This document shows positions 29,977-38,221 of a stretch of DNA of 64,000 nt, piece after piece (the first letter of the stretch is position 1; every line of letters starts with the position of its first letter). The stretch comes from Roseovarius sp. SCSIO 43702. GTDB taxonomy: Bacteria; Pseudomonadota; Alphaproteobacteria; Rhodobacterales; Rhodobacteraceae. A program made the position numbers and the translations under genes. The notes beneath the pieces were generated by a model. That model searched no databases. It was given only the letters and a program-made list of their open reading frames with translations, and was not told where the DNA came from. The stretch covers positions 332,501 to 396,500 of the forward strand of contig NZ_CP080623.1 of NCBI RefSeq assembly GCF_019599045.1. Reading direction: 5' to 3'.

Positions 29977-31125
29977 TCAGAACCGGAAGATCGCGGCGAG
30001 ACCCGTGTCCGAGGGCATCCGCTCGGGCGGGACGACGACCACGTCGCCGCCCGCTTTCAGCGTATGCTCGCCCAGGTCGTCGAAGAGATCGTCGACGCCG
30101 GGATCCTCGAGGCGGGCATAGGTGATGCTGCCGGTGTCGGGATCGAGATGCCCGGGCACCACGCGATCGGCATCTATGAGCAGGGTGGCGATGCGGCCCG
30201 CCGCGGCGGCCTTGCCGATCTCGGTCAGGTCCGCGCTGCCGCGGCCGTCGGCACGGGCGTTGCCGAACTGCTCGCTCAGCCGTTCCAGCCGCTCGAGATA
30301 CTCGGGAAGCACGATCTCCCATGCGCGCGCGCAAAGCTCCTCGGTCGAGACCGAGGCGGGATCCACGTTGATCGCCTTGTCCATCAGGAAGGGGTTGTCG
30401 CTCACCTCCCGGAACATGTGGTGATGCTCGGGCAGGGCAGCCAGCAGAAGCGGAAGCCCGGAGGGGCGGGAATAGGTTTTCAGAACCTCGTCCGACACGG
30501 AGCGGAAGAATTGCCTGGTGTCGTTATCCCTCGACGCCTGCCGGACGTTCATCCCGTGGCGGGTCGTCCGGCCCGGTCCGGCCGGGCCATGGGCGCGTTT
30601 CGTGCGCTCGGGCTCTCCCTCCCGCGTGCCGACCAGGGCCTCGTTGGTGCCCGGAAACCCGTCGCCGAAGGGCACCGGGTCGAGGGCGTAGCGGTTGCCC
30701 TCGAAAAGGCTCGCCTCGTGGCGGTTCAGGCCAAGCACGTGATAGCGGTCCGCCGATTGCAGGATCCGCATGAGCGGCTTGGTGTGGAAACTGTCGGCGA
30801 CGATCGCCTTCTCGGTCACGGCGCGCTGAAGGTCGTAGACGCGGAACAGGTCGGGCGTGGCAAAGACCGCGATCCCGTCGAGCGTGTGGTTCCAGAACTG
30901 GTCATCCTCGGCCAGCTCTCGCAAGGGGCGCAGGATCGCCTCGGTTTCGCGGTCGGCATGTTGCCGCGCGAGCGATGCCTCCACCTCCCTGAGCAGACCG
31001 CCGAAGCGGATCGGATCCTGCTTGCGGTCGGGGAAGGTGCGGTGGGTCGGCTGGTAGATCGAGATGCAGGGGCCTTCATGTTCGGCCAGCAGCACCGGTT
31101 CGTAATCGCGTTCGAGTTCGTTCAT
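29977..31125 (-). CDS. baeRF family 3 protein (bacterial homologue of eRF1/RF-like domain)
   Basis: Protein of 382 residues. The N-terminal CISIYQPTHRTFPDRKQDPIRF is the characteristic opening of the family-3 bacterial archaeo-eukaryotic release factor group. Also seen are LDGIAVFATPDLFRVYDL, the LNRHEASLFEG segment and a C-terminal Lys/Asp-rich domain ending LAAIFRF. These proteins are proposed, on domain grounds, to act on stalled ribosomes or under stress, but biochemical proof is lacking. GGAG sits just before the ATG. It is 30 bp downstream of the butanediol-dehydrogenase-like gene on the same strand, so they are probably cotranscribed. Confidence 0.8.
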   Translation of the reverse strand: MNELERDYEPVLLAEHEGPCISIYQPTHRTFPDRKQDPIRFGGLLREVEASLARQHADRETEAILRPLRELAEDDQFWNHTLDGIAVFATPDLFRVYDLQRAVTEKAIVADSFHTKPLMRILQSADRYHVLGLNRHEASLFEGNRYALDPVPFGDGFPGTNEALVGTREGEPERTKRAHGPAGPGRTTRHGMNVRQASRDNDTRQFFRSVSDEVLKTYSRPSGLPLLLAALPEHHHMFREVSDNPFLMDKAINVDPASVSTEELCARAWEIVLPEYLERLERLSEQFGNARADGRGSADLTEIGKAAAAGRIATLLIDADRVVPGHLDPDTGSITYARLEDPGVDDLFDDLGEHTLKAGGDVVVVPPERMPSDTGLAAIFRF

Positions 31126-31155
31126 GTCGTGTCTCCAATCCAGGGTGGGGCGGGA

Positions 31156-32214
31156 TCAGTCCGCGGGCGCCTTCACCAGGATCTTGACCTGCGATTTCTC
31201 CTTCGAGAGCGCGTCGAAGCCCTTCTCCACGATGTCGTCGATCTCGATCCGCCTGGTGACGAGGTTCTCGGCCTGGAAATAGCCGCGCGTCATCAGCTCC
31301 ATCACCGCCGGATAGACGTTGCGGTAGCCGATGGTGCCCTTGATATCCCGCTCGCTCAGCACGACGGTGTTGGGCTGAAACGACGCCTCGCTTTCCCAGA
31401 TCGACACGACGAGGGCCTGGCCTTCGTGGCGGGTGCAGTCGATCGTCTGCGCGAGGACCTGCGGCACGCCCGTCACCTCGAAGGCGACGTGAACGCCGCT
31501 GCCCGTGGCCTTGCGGATCTCGGCCACCACGTCGGTCTCGGTCGGGTCCATCGCGCGGGTGGCACCCAGTTCCATCGCCTTGGCGCGGCGTTCCTCGGAC
31601 GGCTCGACCACGTAGACCTCGGCGGCCCCGGCCGCGCGCAGCGCCTCGACCACCAGCAGGCCGATGGGGCCGGCGCCAAAGACCGCCGCCGTGTCGCCCG
31701 CCTTGATCTTGCTCACCCGTACCGCATGCAGCGCCACGGCGGCGGGTTCGACCAGCGCGCCTTGCTCCATCGACAGGTCGTCGGGCATCTTGTGGGCCAT
31801 GCGCGCAGGCACCACGGAATAGGCGGCAAAGCCGGCCGCGCCGCCGGACAGGCCGACGAAGCCGAGATCCTTGCAGAGGTTGTAGAGGCCTTCGCGGCAG
31901 GCGTCGCATTTGCCGCAATTATAGATCGGCTCGATGGCGACGCGGTCGCCGACGGCGATATCCTCGACGCCTTCGCCCAGCTCCACCACCTCGCCGCAAT
32001 ATTCGTGGCCCATGGTGATCGGGGCCTTGTCATGGCTGAGCGGATGTTTCTCGTCCACGGGGATGAAGATCGGACCGGCCAGGTATTCGTGCAGGTCGCT
32101 GCCGCAGATGCCGGTCCAGGCGACCTTGACCTTGACCTCTCCGGCGGAGACCTGCGGTTCATCGATGTTCTCGACGCGAATGTCCTTGGGCCCGTGCCAG
32201 CGTGCAGCTTTCAT
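31156..32214 (-). CDS. Zinc-dependent medium-chain alcohol dehydrogenase, 2,3-butanediol dehydrogenase-like
   Basis: Cytosolic NAD(P)-dependent oxidoreductase of 352 residues. The catalytic-zinc cysteine is in TGICGSDLHEYL (about residue 37), and GHEYCGEVVELGEGV gives the His-Glu pair. The structural-zinc cysteines are in NCGKCDACREGLYNLC (about 98-112). The Rossmann motif is FGAGPIGLL (about 178). The early GPIFIPVDEKHPLSHD insert is characteristic of the (R,R)-butanediol dehydrogenase/YdjL branch. The ATG at 32214 has AAGGAG upstream; longer in-frame starts lack support. It would interconvert acetoin and butanediol or a related sec-alcohol. Shares a probable operon with the baeRF3 gene. Confidence 0.88.
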   Translation of the reverse strand: MKAARWHGPKDIRVENIDEPQVSAGEVKVKVAWTGICGSDLHEYLAGPIFIPVDEKHPLSHDKAPITMGHEYCGEVVELGEGVEDIAVGDRVAIEPIYNCGKCDACREGLYNLCKDLGFVGLSGGAAGFAAYSVVPARMAHKMPDDLSMEQGALVEPAAVALHAVRVSKIKAGDTAAVFGAGPIGLLVVEALRAAGAAEVYVVEPSEERRAKAMELGATRAMDPTETDVVAEIRKATGSGVHVAFEVTGVPQVLAQTIDCTRHEGQALVVSIWESEASFQPNTVVLSERDIKGTIGYRNVYPAVMELMTRGYFQAENLVTRRIEIDDIVEKGFDALSKEKSQVKILVKAPAD

Positions 32215-32375
32215 CGGAAATCTCCTTTTCGATCCGGGTTGAGTCGGCTTCGACCGCGAGGGTTTCACGGGCCATCCGACCTTGTTCACCTCCCGGGATA
32301 CCGGATGATTCCCGTCGGGCATTGATCTGCGGCAATGCCGCGCGGATCATGGCCGGGATTTCCCGGCAAACCGCG

Positions 32376-33044
32376 CTATCTGCCGGTGAGCTGCGCGGCG
32401 CGATAGACGCGAAACGCGAGGGCGAGGGCCGCGCACATCAGCGCCGGCGCCAGAAGCGCCCCGAACCCGAAGAGACCGAAGAGCCAGGCCCCCGCCGCCC
32501 CTCCGGCCACGAAGCCGCCGATGATCAGCAGGAAGAGGATCGCCTTGCGCTTTCCGAAGGTCTCGCCCCGCAGGAAAGAGCCCACCATGATCCCGAGATC
32601 GGTGAATATCCCCGTCAGGTGCGTGGTGCGGACGACCGCGCCGCTATAGGTCGTGGCAAGCGCGTTCTGAACTCCGCAGGCCATGGCGGCCGCGAGATGT
32701 CCGAAGGGCGATCCCGCCGACAGGAGCCCGTAGGCGACAAGGATGAGCAGCGCCTCGACCATGAGCGCGGTGTCGTAGCGCCGGTCTAGCCGCAACGCGG
32801 TATCGCGCACCACGAGGCCGGATATGACCGAGCCGAGGAAGAAGGCGCAGAGGAGTGCGGCCAGCAACCCTGCGTCGGTCATGGCGCCCTCGAAGATCGC
32901 GACGCCGAAAAGGCTCGTCGTGCCCGAGACATGCGACAAGGCCACGTGGTCGAGGCCCAGAAGCCCCACGGAGTTCACGAACCCCGCGATCGCCGCCAGC
33001 AGGAACGCGCCGTATTCGATCCAGTTGGGAAGCTTGGTGATCAC
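32376..33044 (-). CDS. DUF1275 (YoaK-like) membrane protein
   Basis: Integral membrane protein of about 222 residues with six or so helices. It shows the family features FVNSVGLLGLDHVALSHVSG near the N-terminus, ACGVQNALATTYSGAVVRTTHLTGIFTDLG in the middle, and a cytosolic LRGETFGKRKA loop before the last two helices. No biochemical function is established for this family. I set the start at GTG 33044, just before the conserved part and preceded by GGAAGAGG. An ATG at 33119 would add 25 polar residues. Confidence 0.82.
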   Translation of the reverse strand: MITKLPNWIEYGAFLLAAIAGFVNSVGLLGLDHVALSHVSGTTSLFGVAIFEGAMTDAGLLAALLCAFFLGSVISGLVVRDTALRLDRRYDTALMVEALLILVAYGLLSAGSPFGHLAAAMACGVQNALATTYSGAVVRTTHLTGIFTDLGIMVGSFLRGETFGKRKAILFLLIIGGFVAGGAAGAWLFGLFGFGALLAPALMCAALALAFRVYRAAQLTGR

Positions 33045-33167
33045 GTCAACGCCTCTTCCATCGCGCCGGGGGCCTCGACCCGTTTTCACCACTATCCGGC
33101 ACGGGATGCCAGAAGTCATCCGCGCCGAGCGGCTTTCCCGTGGGGATCTCCGCCCGTTCCAACGCGA

Positions 33168-33194
33168 AAGGCCACCGGCAGTGCCGGTGGCCTT
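33168..33194 (-). terminator. Rho-independent-like terminator after the 12-residue-repeat gene
   Basis: AAGGCCACCGGCA (33168-33180) and TGCCGGTGGCCTT (33182-33194) form a perfect 13-bp inverted repeat around a single base, or a 12-bp stem with a small loop. It starts 24 bp after the stop of the minus-strand repeat gene. Read on the minus strand it is followed by only a short T stretch, so termination strength is uncertain. Confidence 0.65.
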
Positions 33195-33217
33195 GAATTG
33201 GGAGAGCAGGGGCTAGA

Positions 33218-33649
33218 TCAGGCGATCCCGGCGTTCCGTTCCTGCTCGCTCAGTTCTGCGAAGAGGTCTTCACGCTCCTGCTTGCTCAGCTCGGCGAAGA
33301 GGTCTTCGCGCTCCTGCTTGCTCAGCTCGGCGAACAGGTCTTCGCGTTCCTGCTCGCTCAGTTCTGCGAAGAGGTCTTCACGCTCCTGCTCGCTCAGTTC
33401 TGCGAAGAGGCCTTCGCGCTCCTGGTCGCTCAGCTCGGCAAAGAGGCCTTCGCGCTCCTGCTCGCTCAGTTCTGCGAAGAGGTCTTCGCGCTCCTGGTCG
33501 CTCAGTTCGACGAGCTGGACCGGCTGGGAGAAACCGATGAGCGAGTTGGTAAGCTCGTGGCCCGCCGGCCCGCGTTTCTCGATGTCGATGGAGGCAAGGG
33601 CCGGAGTCGTGGTTGCCGCGATGATTGCGATGATTGATGCGATACGCAT
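33218..33649 (-). CDS. Small secreted protein made of 12-residue ELSxQERxxLFA repeats
   Basis: Protein of 143 residues with a Sec signal peptide (MRIASIIAIIAATTTPALAS), a short linker containing SLIGFSQPVQLV, and then eight head-to-tail copies of a 12-residue unit, consensus ELSEQEREDLFA. Positions 4 (E/D/K) and 9 (D/G) vary; the last copy degenerates to NAGIA. The unit is highly charged, amphipathic and probably helical. GGAG precedes the ATG. It has its own 160-bp upstream gap and a downstream hairpin, so it looks like a single-gene transcript. I recognise no family or function. The near-identical copies suggest recent expansion; a periplasmic or extracellular helical rod or ligand-binding array is speculation. 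Confidence 0.85.
   Translation of the reverse strand: MRIASIIAIIAATTTPALASIDIEKRGPAGHELTNSLIGFSQPVQLVELSDQEREDLFAELSEQEREGLFAELSDQEREGLFAELSEQEREDLFAELSEQEREDLFAELSKQEREDLFAELSKQEREDLFAELSEQERNAGIA
33221..33508 (-). repeat. 8 x 36-bp coding tandem repeat
   Basis: Eight in-frame 36-bp units, each encoding one 12-residue copy of the repeat protein. Core DNA is nearly constant, for example GAAGAGGTCTTC on the plus strand, with a few synonymous and missense differences. Such an array is a candidate for copy-number variation between strains. Confidence 0.92.
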
Positions 33650-33815
33650 GGTGTTGCTCCTTTCTGGTCTCCGCGAAAGGGGGAGACTGTGATTTCGTTT
33701 CGATCCGGGGCGCCATCGGCCCCGTCGACCTGCCCAAGAGTTAGGGTTTGTATTCGGTCTGCGAAATGGACATTGTATGGAATGACTATCGCCGAAATGT
33801 TCGCAATCGGATGCC

Positions 33816-34712
33816 ATGGACGTTCTCGATCAACTCAGGGCCTTCGTCGCCACCGCCCAGACCGGCTCTTTCACGGCGGCGGCGGATCAATTGGGAATCT
33901 CGAATCGCCTGACATCGAAATACGTCGCCGAGCTCGAAGCGCGCCTGCGCGTGCGTCTGCTTCAGAGAACGACCCGCAAGGTCGGTCTGACCCCGGCGGG
34001 CGAGGACCTTTTCGCGCGGGCCCCTGCGCTGCTGGATGAGTTCGACGACCTGCTGACCGATGCGACCAAGGGCGAATGCGGGCTGACCGGGACGATCCGC
34101 ATCGCGGCACCCGTGATCTTCGGAGAGACCTACGTGATCGGCATGATCGGCCGCTTTGCCCAAGCCAACCCGAAGCTGGCCTTCGATCTTCGGCTGAGCG
34201 ACAAGTTCGTCGATCTTGCCAGCGACGGGATCGACCTGGCGTTCCGGCTGGGTCACTCCGACACGCTGACGGTCAAGAGCCGCAAGCTCGGCTCATTCCG
34301 CAGCGCGGTCGTCGCGAGCCCGGACTATCTTGAACGCCACGGCACCCCGGAATACCACGAGGATCTGTCGCGCCATACCTGCATCGTCGATACGAACCGG
34401 AAATCGCCCCGGAAATGGAGCTTCGTTTGCGACGGGGCCGAGGTGATCGCGGATGTCCAGGGGCGGTTTCACGTCAATTCGGCGCGGGCCGCGGTGCAAT
34501 TGGCGGCCGAGGGCATGGGAATCGCCTACGTGCCGCGCTTCGCGCTTGACGGGCATCCCGGGGCCGCGCGCCTCGTGCATCTTCTGAAGGGTTACGATTG
34601 CGATGGCGGACCGATCAACGTGGTCTATCTCGAAGGGCGGACCCTGCCGAGGAAGGTGCGCGCGCTCATAGATTTCGCAGCCGAGGATATTCGGGATGCC
34701 GATCGCCTCTGA
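33816..34712 (+). CDS. LysR-family transcriptional regulator of the second detoxification module
   Basis: Regulator of 298 residues. The winged HTH at 1-60 has FTAAADQLGISNRLTSKYVAELEARL as the recognition region, followed by the linker and a substrate-binding-like domain (TGTIRIAAPVIFGETYVIG onwards). It is in the same direction as, and 262 bp upstream of, the FMN-reductase gene, and divergent from the repeat-protein gene. Target genes are most likely the seven-gene run to 39846. It shares the CrgA/aromatic-type layout of the LysR at 2711 (RTTR following the HTH in both). Confidence 0.9.
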   Translation: MDVLDQLRAFVATAQTGSFTAAADQLGISNRLTSKYVAELEARLRVRLLQRTTRKVGLTPAGEDLFARAPALLDEFDDLLTDATKGECGLTGTIRIAAPVIFGETYVIGMIGRFAQANPKLAFDLRLSDKFVDLASDGIDLAFRLGHSDTLTVKSRKLGSFRSAVVASPDYLERHGTPEYHEDLSRHTCIVDTNRKSPRKWSFVCDGAEVIADVQGRFHVNSARAAVQLAAEGMGIAYVPRFALDGHPGAARLVHLLKGYDCDGGPINVVYLEGRTLPRKVRALIDFAAEDIRDADRL

Positions 34713-34974
34713 GCATGATCCGCCCGGTGCGGTGAGACGCGCGGCATTCGGCTCGTTACATTATCAACCTTATGGAATTAGTGTGCTGATCGGGTGGCAT
34801 ATTATCAATCAACGCGGGTTAACCGATATTCCTCTCGACGGAACATGGATCGGCGCGGCGAGCGAAGTTGTGCTTGTGCCGCTGGACGGAAGGCCGACCG
34901 GTCTTACGTCGAGGGGCATTGCAGACCGTGACCGAGATTGACCGAGAATGAGATGATAGGGAGAGAGCGATTTC
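34713..34974 (+). promoter_or_regulatory. AT-rich upstream region of the FMN-reductase gene
   Basis: A 262-bp gap with a conspicuously AT-rich core (about 34750-34845) between the LysR gene and its presumed targets. An open frame across it (34696-34941) has no ribosome site and no recognisable product. The region probably contains the module promoter and LysR sites; exact boxes are not certain. GGGAGAG before 34975 is the ribosome site. Confidence 0.4.
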
Positions 34975-35535
34975 ATGATACGGATCCTTGGAATATCGGG
35001 AAGCCTGCGCCGGGCGTCCTTCAACACCGCCCTGCTGCGCACGGCGGTGGACCTGATGCCCGAAGGCAGCACGCTGACGGAGGGCAGCATCGCCGGTATC
35101 CCGCTTTATGATGCGGACGAGGAAGAGGCGAGCGGCGTCCCGCCCGCCGTCGAGACGCTGAAGGAGCAGATCGCCGGGGCGGATGGGCTGCTGCTCTTTA
35201 CCCCGGAATACAACAACTCGCTTCCCGGCGTGTTCAAGAACGCCATCGACTGGACGACCCGCCCGGCGGGCGACATCGCCCGCGTCTATGGCGGCAAGCC
35301 GGTGGCGGTGCTCGGCGCCTCCCCCGGCGGGTTCGGCACGATCCTCGCGCAGGACGCATGGCTGGGCGTGTTGCGCACGCTGGGCACGCGCCCGTGGTTC
35401 GAGGGGCGGCTCATGGTCTCCCGCGCGGGGGGCGTGTTTGACGATACGGGCCGCATGACCGACGACGCGATGCGCGGGCGGCTCGCGGATTTTCTTGCCG
35501 GGTTCGCCGGGTTCGCGGCATCGCATCGCCGCTGA
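34975..35535 (+). CDS. NADPH-dependent FMN reductase-type flavoprotein (ChrR/YieF-like)
   Basis: Flavodoxin-like enzyme of 186 residues. The N-terminal GISGSLRRASFNTALLR is the FMN phosphate-binding signature, and LLFTPEYNNSLPGVFKNAIDW the second diagnostic motif; PVAVLGASPGGFGTILAQ follows. Relatives reduce quinones, chromate, azo dyes or nitro compounds with NAD(P)H. First structural gene of the second detoxification module, 85 bp before the GST gene. Natural substrate not deducible. Confidence 0.9.
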   Translation: MIRILGISGSLRRASFNTALLRTAVDLMPEGSTLTEGSIAGIPLYDADEEEASGVPPAVETLKEQIAGADGLLLFTPEYNNSLPGVFKNAIDWTTRPAGDIARVYGGKPVAVLGASPGGFGTILAQDAWLGVLRTLGTRPWFEGRLMVSRAGGVFDDTGRMTDDAMRGRLADFLAGFAGFAASHRR

Positions 35536-35620
35536 CGGCCCGCCGCGCCCGGAACCCGACTGTCACTCACCGGATCCTCTCATGGACCCGGATCACGGAA
35601 CACCGGAAGGAGATACCTCG

Positions 35621-36247
35621 ATGCCGACACTCTACACGATGCCCGGAACATGCTCGCTTTCGCCGAACATCGCGATTGCCTGGCTCGACGCTCCTGTCGA
35701 GGTGCATGCGATGGCCTATGGCGATCACAAGAAGGACGACTACCTGTCGATCAACCCCAAGGGCAAGGTGCCCGCGGTGAAGTTCGAGGACGGCGACGTG
35801 CTGACCGAGGCGTCGGCGATCCTCGCCTGGCTGGGCGCGACCCACGGCAAGGCAGGCTATGGGCGCGACACGGAACTGGGCCGGAAAGAGGCCGAGGCGT
35901 TGTCCTACATGACCTCGGAAGTCCACGCCGATTACGGCGGGCATTTCGGCCCGCAGAACTTCGCCGAGACAGATGCCGGCATCGAGGAGGTCAAGCGCAA
36001 GACCTATGAGAAGCTCGGCCGCCATTACAAGCGCATGGACGGCATCCTGAGCGAGAATGGCGGCGAGTGGTATCTCGGGAAACGCAGCTTTGCCGACACG
36101 TTCCTCTATGTGCTGACGCGCTGGGTCGATCAGACACCGCTCGATTACGACGACTATCCGGCGCTGAAACGGCACATGGCGCGGATGGAGGCCGACAAGG
36201 GCGTGCAGACGGCCCTCGAGCGCCAGAACATGAAGCCGATCGGATGA
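35621..36247 (+). CDS. Glutathione S-transferase family protein
   Basis: Protein of 208 residues with an N-terminal thioredoxin-like domain (about 1-78; TLYTMPGTCSLSPNIAIAWL has the beta-class GST start, and GKVPAVKFEDGDVLTEASAIL contains the cis-Pro and glutathione-binding Glu-Ala-Ser). An all-helical C-terminal domain contains the capping motif GKRSFADTFLYV. It conjugates or reduces electrophiles with glutathione in the cytosol. AAGGAG precedes the ATG. The stop overlaps the next start as ATGA at 36244, so translation of DUF5996 is probably coupled. Confidence 0.9.
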   Translation: MPTLYTMPGTCSLSPNIAIAWLDAPVEVHAMAYGDHKKDDYLSINPKGKVPAVKFEDGDVLTEASAILAWLGATHGKAGYGRDTELGRKEAEALSYMTSEVHADYGGHFGPQNFAETDAGIEEVKRKTYEKLGRHYKRMDGILSENGGEWYLGKRSFADTFLYVLTRWVDQTPLDYDDYPALKRHMARMEADKGVQTALERQNMKPIG

Positions 36248-37240
36248 GCCGCACGGGTCAAGACGCGCCGTGGCCCGAGCTTGGGTATACGGATTGGGCC
36301 GAGACCTGCGCCGCGCTGCACCTCTGGGTGCAGATCCTGGGCAAGTATCGCCTCGCGCATACGCCCTGGGTCAGCCATTCGTGGCACGCGACGCTCTACG
36401 TGACGCCACGCGGGCTCACCACCGGACCGGTGCACGAGGCGGGCGGCTGCGTGACGCTGACGCTCGATCTCGTCGATCACCGGCTGGTGGCCGAGGCGGA
36501 TGGCGGCGCGCGCGACGGCTTCGCGCTGGGGCCGATGAGCGCGGCGGAGTTCCACGACCGCACCCGCGCCGCCGTCGAAGCGGTGGGCGGCACGTTCGAC
36601 ATCCATGGCGCCCCGAACGAGTTGCCCGATCCGGTGCCCTTCGCCGAGGATACCGACCGGCGGCCCTATGATTCCGACGCGGTGGCGCGCTTTCACGGCG
36701 CGCTGTTGCGCATCGTGCCGGTGTTCGAGCGCTTCCGCACCGGCTTCATCGGCAAGGTGTCGCCCGTGCATCTTTTCTGGGGCTCGTTCGATCTGGCCGT
36801 CACGCGGTTTTCCGGGCGGCTTGCCCCGCTGCACCCGGCGGGCATCCCGAACCTGCCCGACGACGTGGCGCAGGAGGCGTATAGCCACGAGGTGTCCTCG
36901 GCCGGGTTCTGGCCCGGTGGCGGCGGGGTGGAGGAGCCGATGTTCTATGCCTACGCCTACCCGACGCCCGAGGGTTTCGCCAACCAGCCGACGGAACCGG
37001 CGGCGGCCCGGTTCGATGGGACGCTGGGCGAATTCCTCCTGCCCTATGCCGCGGTGCGGGACAGCGATGATCCGGGCGCGACGCTCATGTCGTTCCTCCA
37101 GCCTCCAGACCACCTATGCCGCCGCGGCCAATACCGGAAGCTGGGACCGCGCCGCGCTCGAATGCGAGATCGGGGAGCCGCGCGTGCCGCGACCCGTTCA
37201 TCCCCACCTCATGCCAGACCATCAAGGAGACCCGAAATGA
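36244..37240 (+). pseudogene. DUF5996-family protein, frameshifted by a 7-bp duplication and fused to the pirin frame
   Basis: Uncharacterised family; about 330 residues if intact. It begins at ATG 36244, overlapping the GST stop, with recognisable family segments such as WPELGYTDWAETCAALHLW and SPVHLFWGSFDLAVTRFSG. After SFLQ (about residue 287) the family tail, TTYAAAANTGSWDRAALE, continues in another frame because CCTCCAG is repeated at 37095-37108. Removing one copy restores a frame that ends at TGA 37238-37240, overlapping the pirin ATG. As written, the frame instead runs through to 38199, predicting a DUF5996-pirin fusion of 651 residues. This could be a real recent mutation or a read error; the tail would be replaced by arginine-rich sequence. 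Confidence 0.8.
37095..37108 (+). repeat. 7-bp tandem duplication causing the DUF5996 frameshift
   Basis: CCTCCAG occurs twice in direct succession. Deleting one copy restores the conserved LQTTYAAAAN continuation, so the duplication is the cause of the frame change. Confidence 0.9.
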
Positions 37241-38199
37241 GCTACTCCCCATGCCCCGATCCCGTGCTCGGTGACGCGGATACCGTCAACGCCATCGAAA
37301 CCCTGATCGTGCCGCGCGCCGTCGACCTGGGCGAGATGGAGGTGCGCCGCGCGCTGCCCTCGACCAAGCGGCAGATGGTCGGGCCGTTCATCTTCTTCGA
37401 CCAGATGGGCTCGGCGGAGTTCCTGACCGACCAGGGCATCGACGTGCGCCCGCAACCGCATATCAACCTCGCCACGCTGACCTACCTTTTCGAGGGCGAG
37501 ATCCTGCACCGCGATTCGCTGGGAACCGAGCAGACCATCCGCCCCGGCGCGGTGAACTGGATGAAGGCGGGTGAGGGGATCGTGCATTCCGAGCGCACTT
37601 CCGAGGAGAAGCGCCAGAACGGCCAGCGGCTCTTCGGCCTGCAAACCTGGATGGCGCTGCCCGAGGCGGACGAGGAATCGGCGCCCGATTTCATCCATTA
37701 CGGATCGGACGACCTGCCGGTGCCGGACAGCGACGGGATCAAGGCGCGGATCATCGCGGGGCAGGCTTTCGGCAAGACATCCGGTCTCAAAACGGCATCC
37801 GAGACCCTCTATGCCGATATCGAGCTTGCGGCGGGCCGCAGCGTGCCCATCGACGCCGCCTACGAGGAACGCGCGCTCTACACGATCTCGGGCGAGATCG
37901 AGATCGCGGGCGACCGGTTCGAGCCTGCCCAGCTTCTCGTGCTGCGCCCCGGTGACGCGATCACGGTCAAGGCGGCTTCTTCCGCGCGCTTCATGCTGTT
38001 CGGCGGCGCGCCGATGGGCGGGCCGCGCTATATCTGGTGGAATTTCGTCTCGTCCCGCCCCGAACGCATCGAGGCCGCGAAGCAGGAATGGGCGCGTGGC
38101 CGGTTCGACACCGTGCCGGGCGACGAGGAGGATTTCATCCCGCTGCCCGAGGATATCGGCAAGCCGCGCCGCGCCGTCGGTGGGGTGCACTACCCCTGA
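37237..38199 (+). CDS. Pirin family protein
   Basis: Bicupin of 320 residues. The metal-site motifs are present in the N-terminal cupin: PQPHINLATLTYLFEGEILHRD (two His) and MKAGEGIVHSERT (His and Glu). RLFGLQTWMALP links to the C-terminal cupin. Pirins bind Fe(II); some have quercetin 2,3-dioxygenase activity, others regulate metabolism or respond to oxidative stress. AAGGAG lies 9 bp before the ATG, so it can be translated on its own even though the DUF5996 frame currently runs into it. It sits between detoxification genes. Confidence 0.92.
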   Translation: MSYSPCPDPVLGDADTVNAIETLIVPRAVDLGEMEVRRALPSTKRQMVGPFIFFDQMGSAEFLTDQGIDVRPQPHINLATLTYLFEGEILHRDSLGTEQTIRPGAVNWMKAGEGIVHSERTSEEKRQNGQRLFGLQTWMALPEADEESAPDFIHYGSDDLPVPDSDGIKARIIAGQAFGKTSGLKTASETLYADIELAAGRSVPIDAAYEERALYTISGEIEIAGDRFEPAQLLVLRPGDAITVKAASSARFMLFGGAPMGGPRYIWWNFVSSRPERIEAAKQEWARGRFDTVPGDEEDFIPLPEDIGKPRRAVGGVHYP

Positions 38200-38221
38200 G
38201 CCCCCGCGAAAGGACAAGGCC

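Noticed and set aside
29755..32325. Plus-strand 856-codon open frame over the baeRF3 and butanediol-dehydrogenase genes
   Set aside because: It has no recognisable domain, while the minus strand encodes two full proteins with conserved motifs.
34696..34941. 81-codon frame between LysR and FMN reductase
   Set aside because: No ribosome site, no known pattern; the AT-rich stretch looks like a control region.
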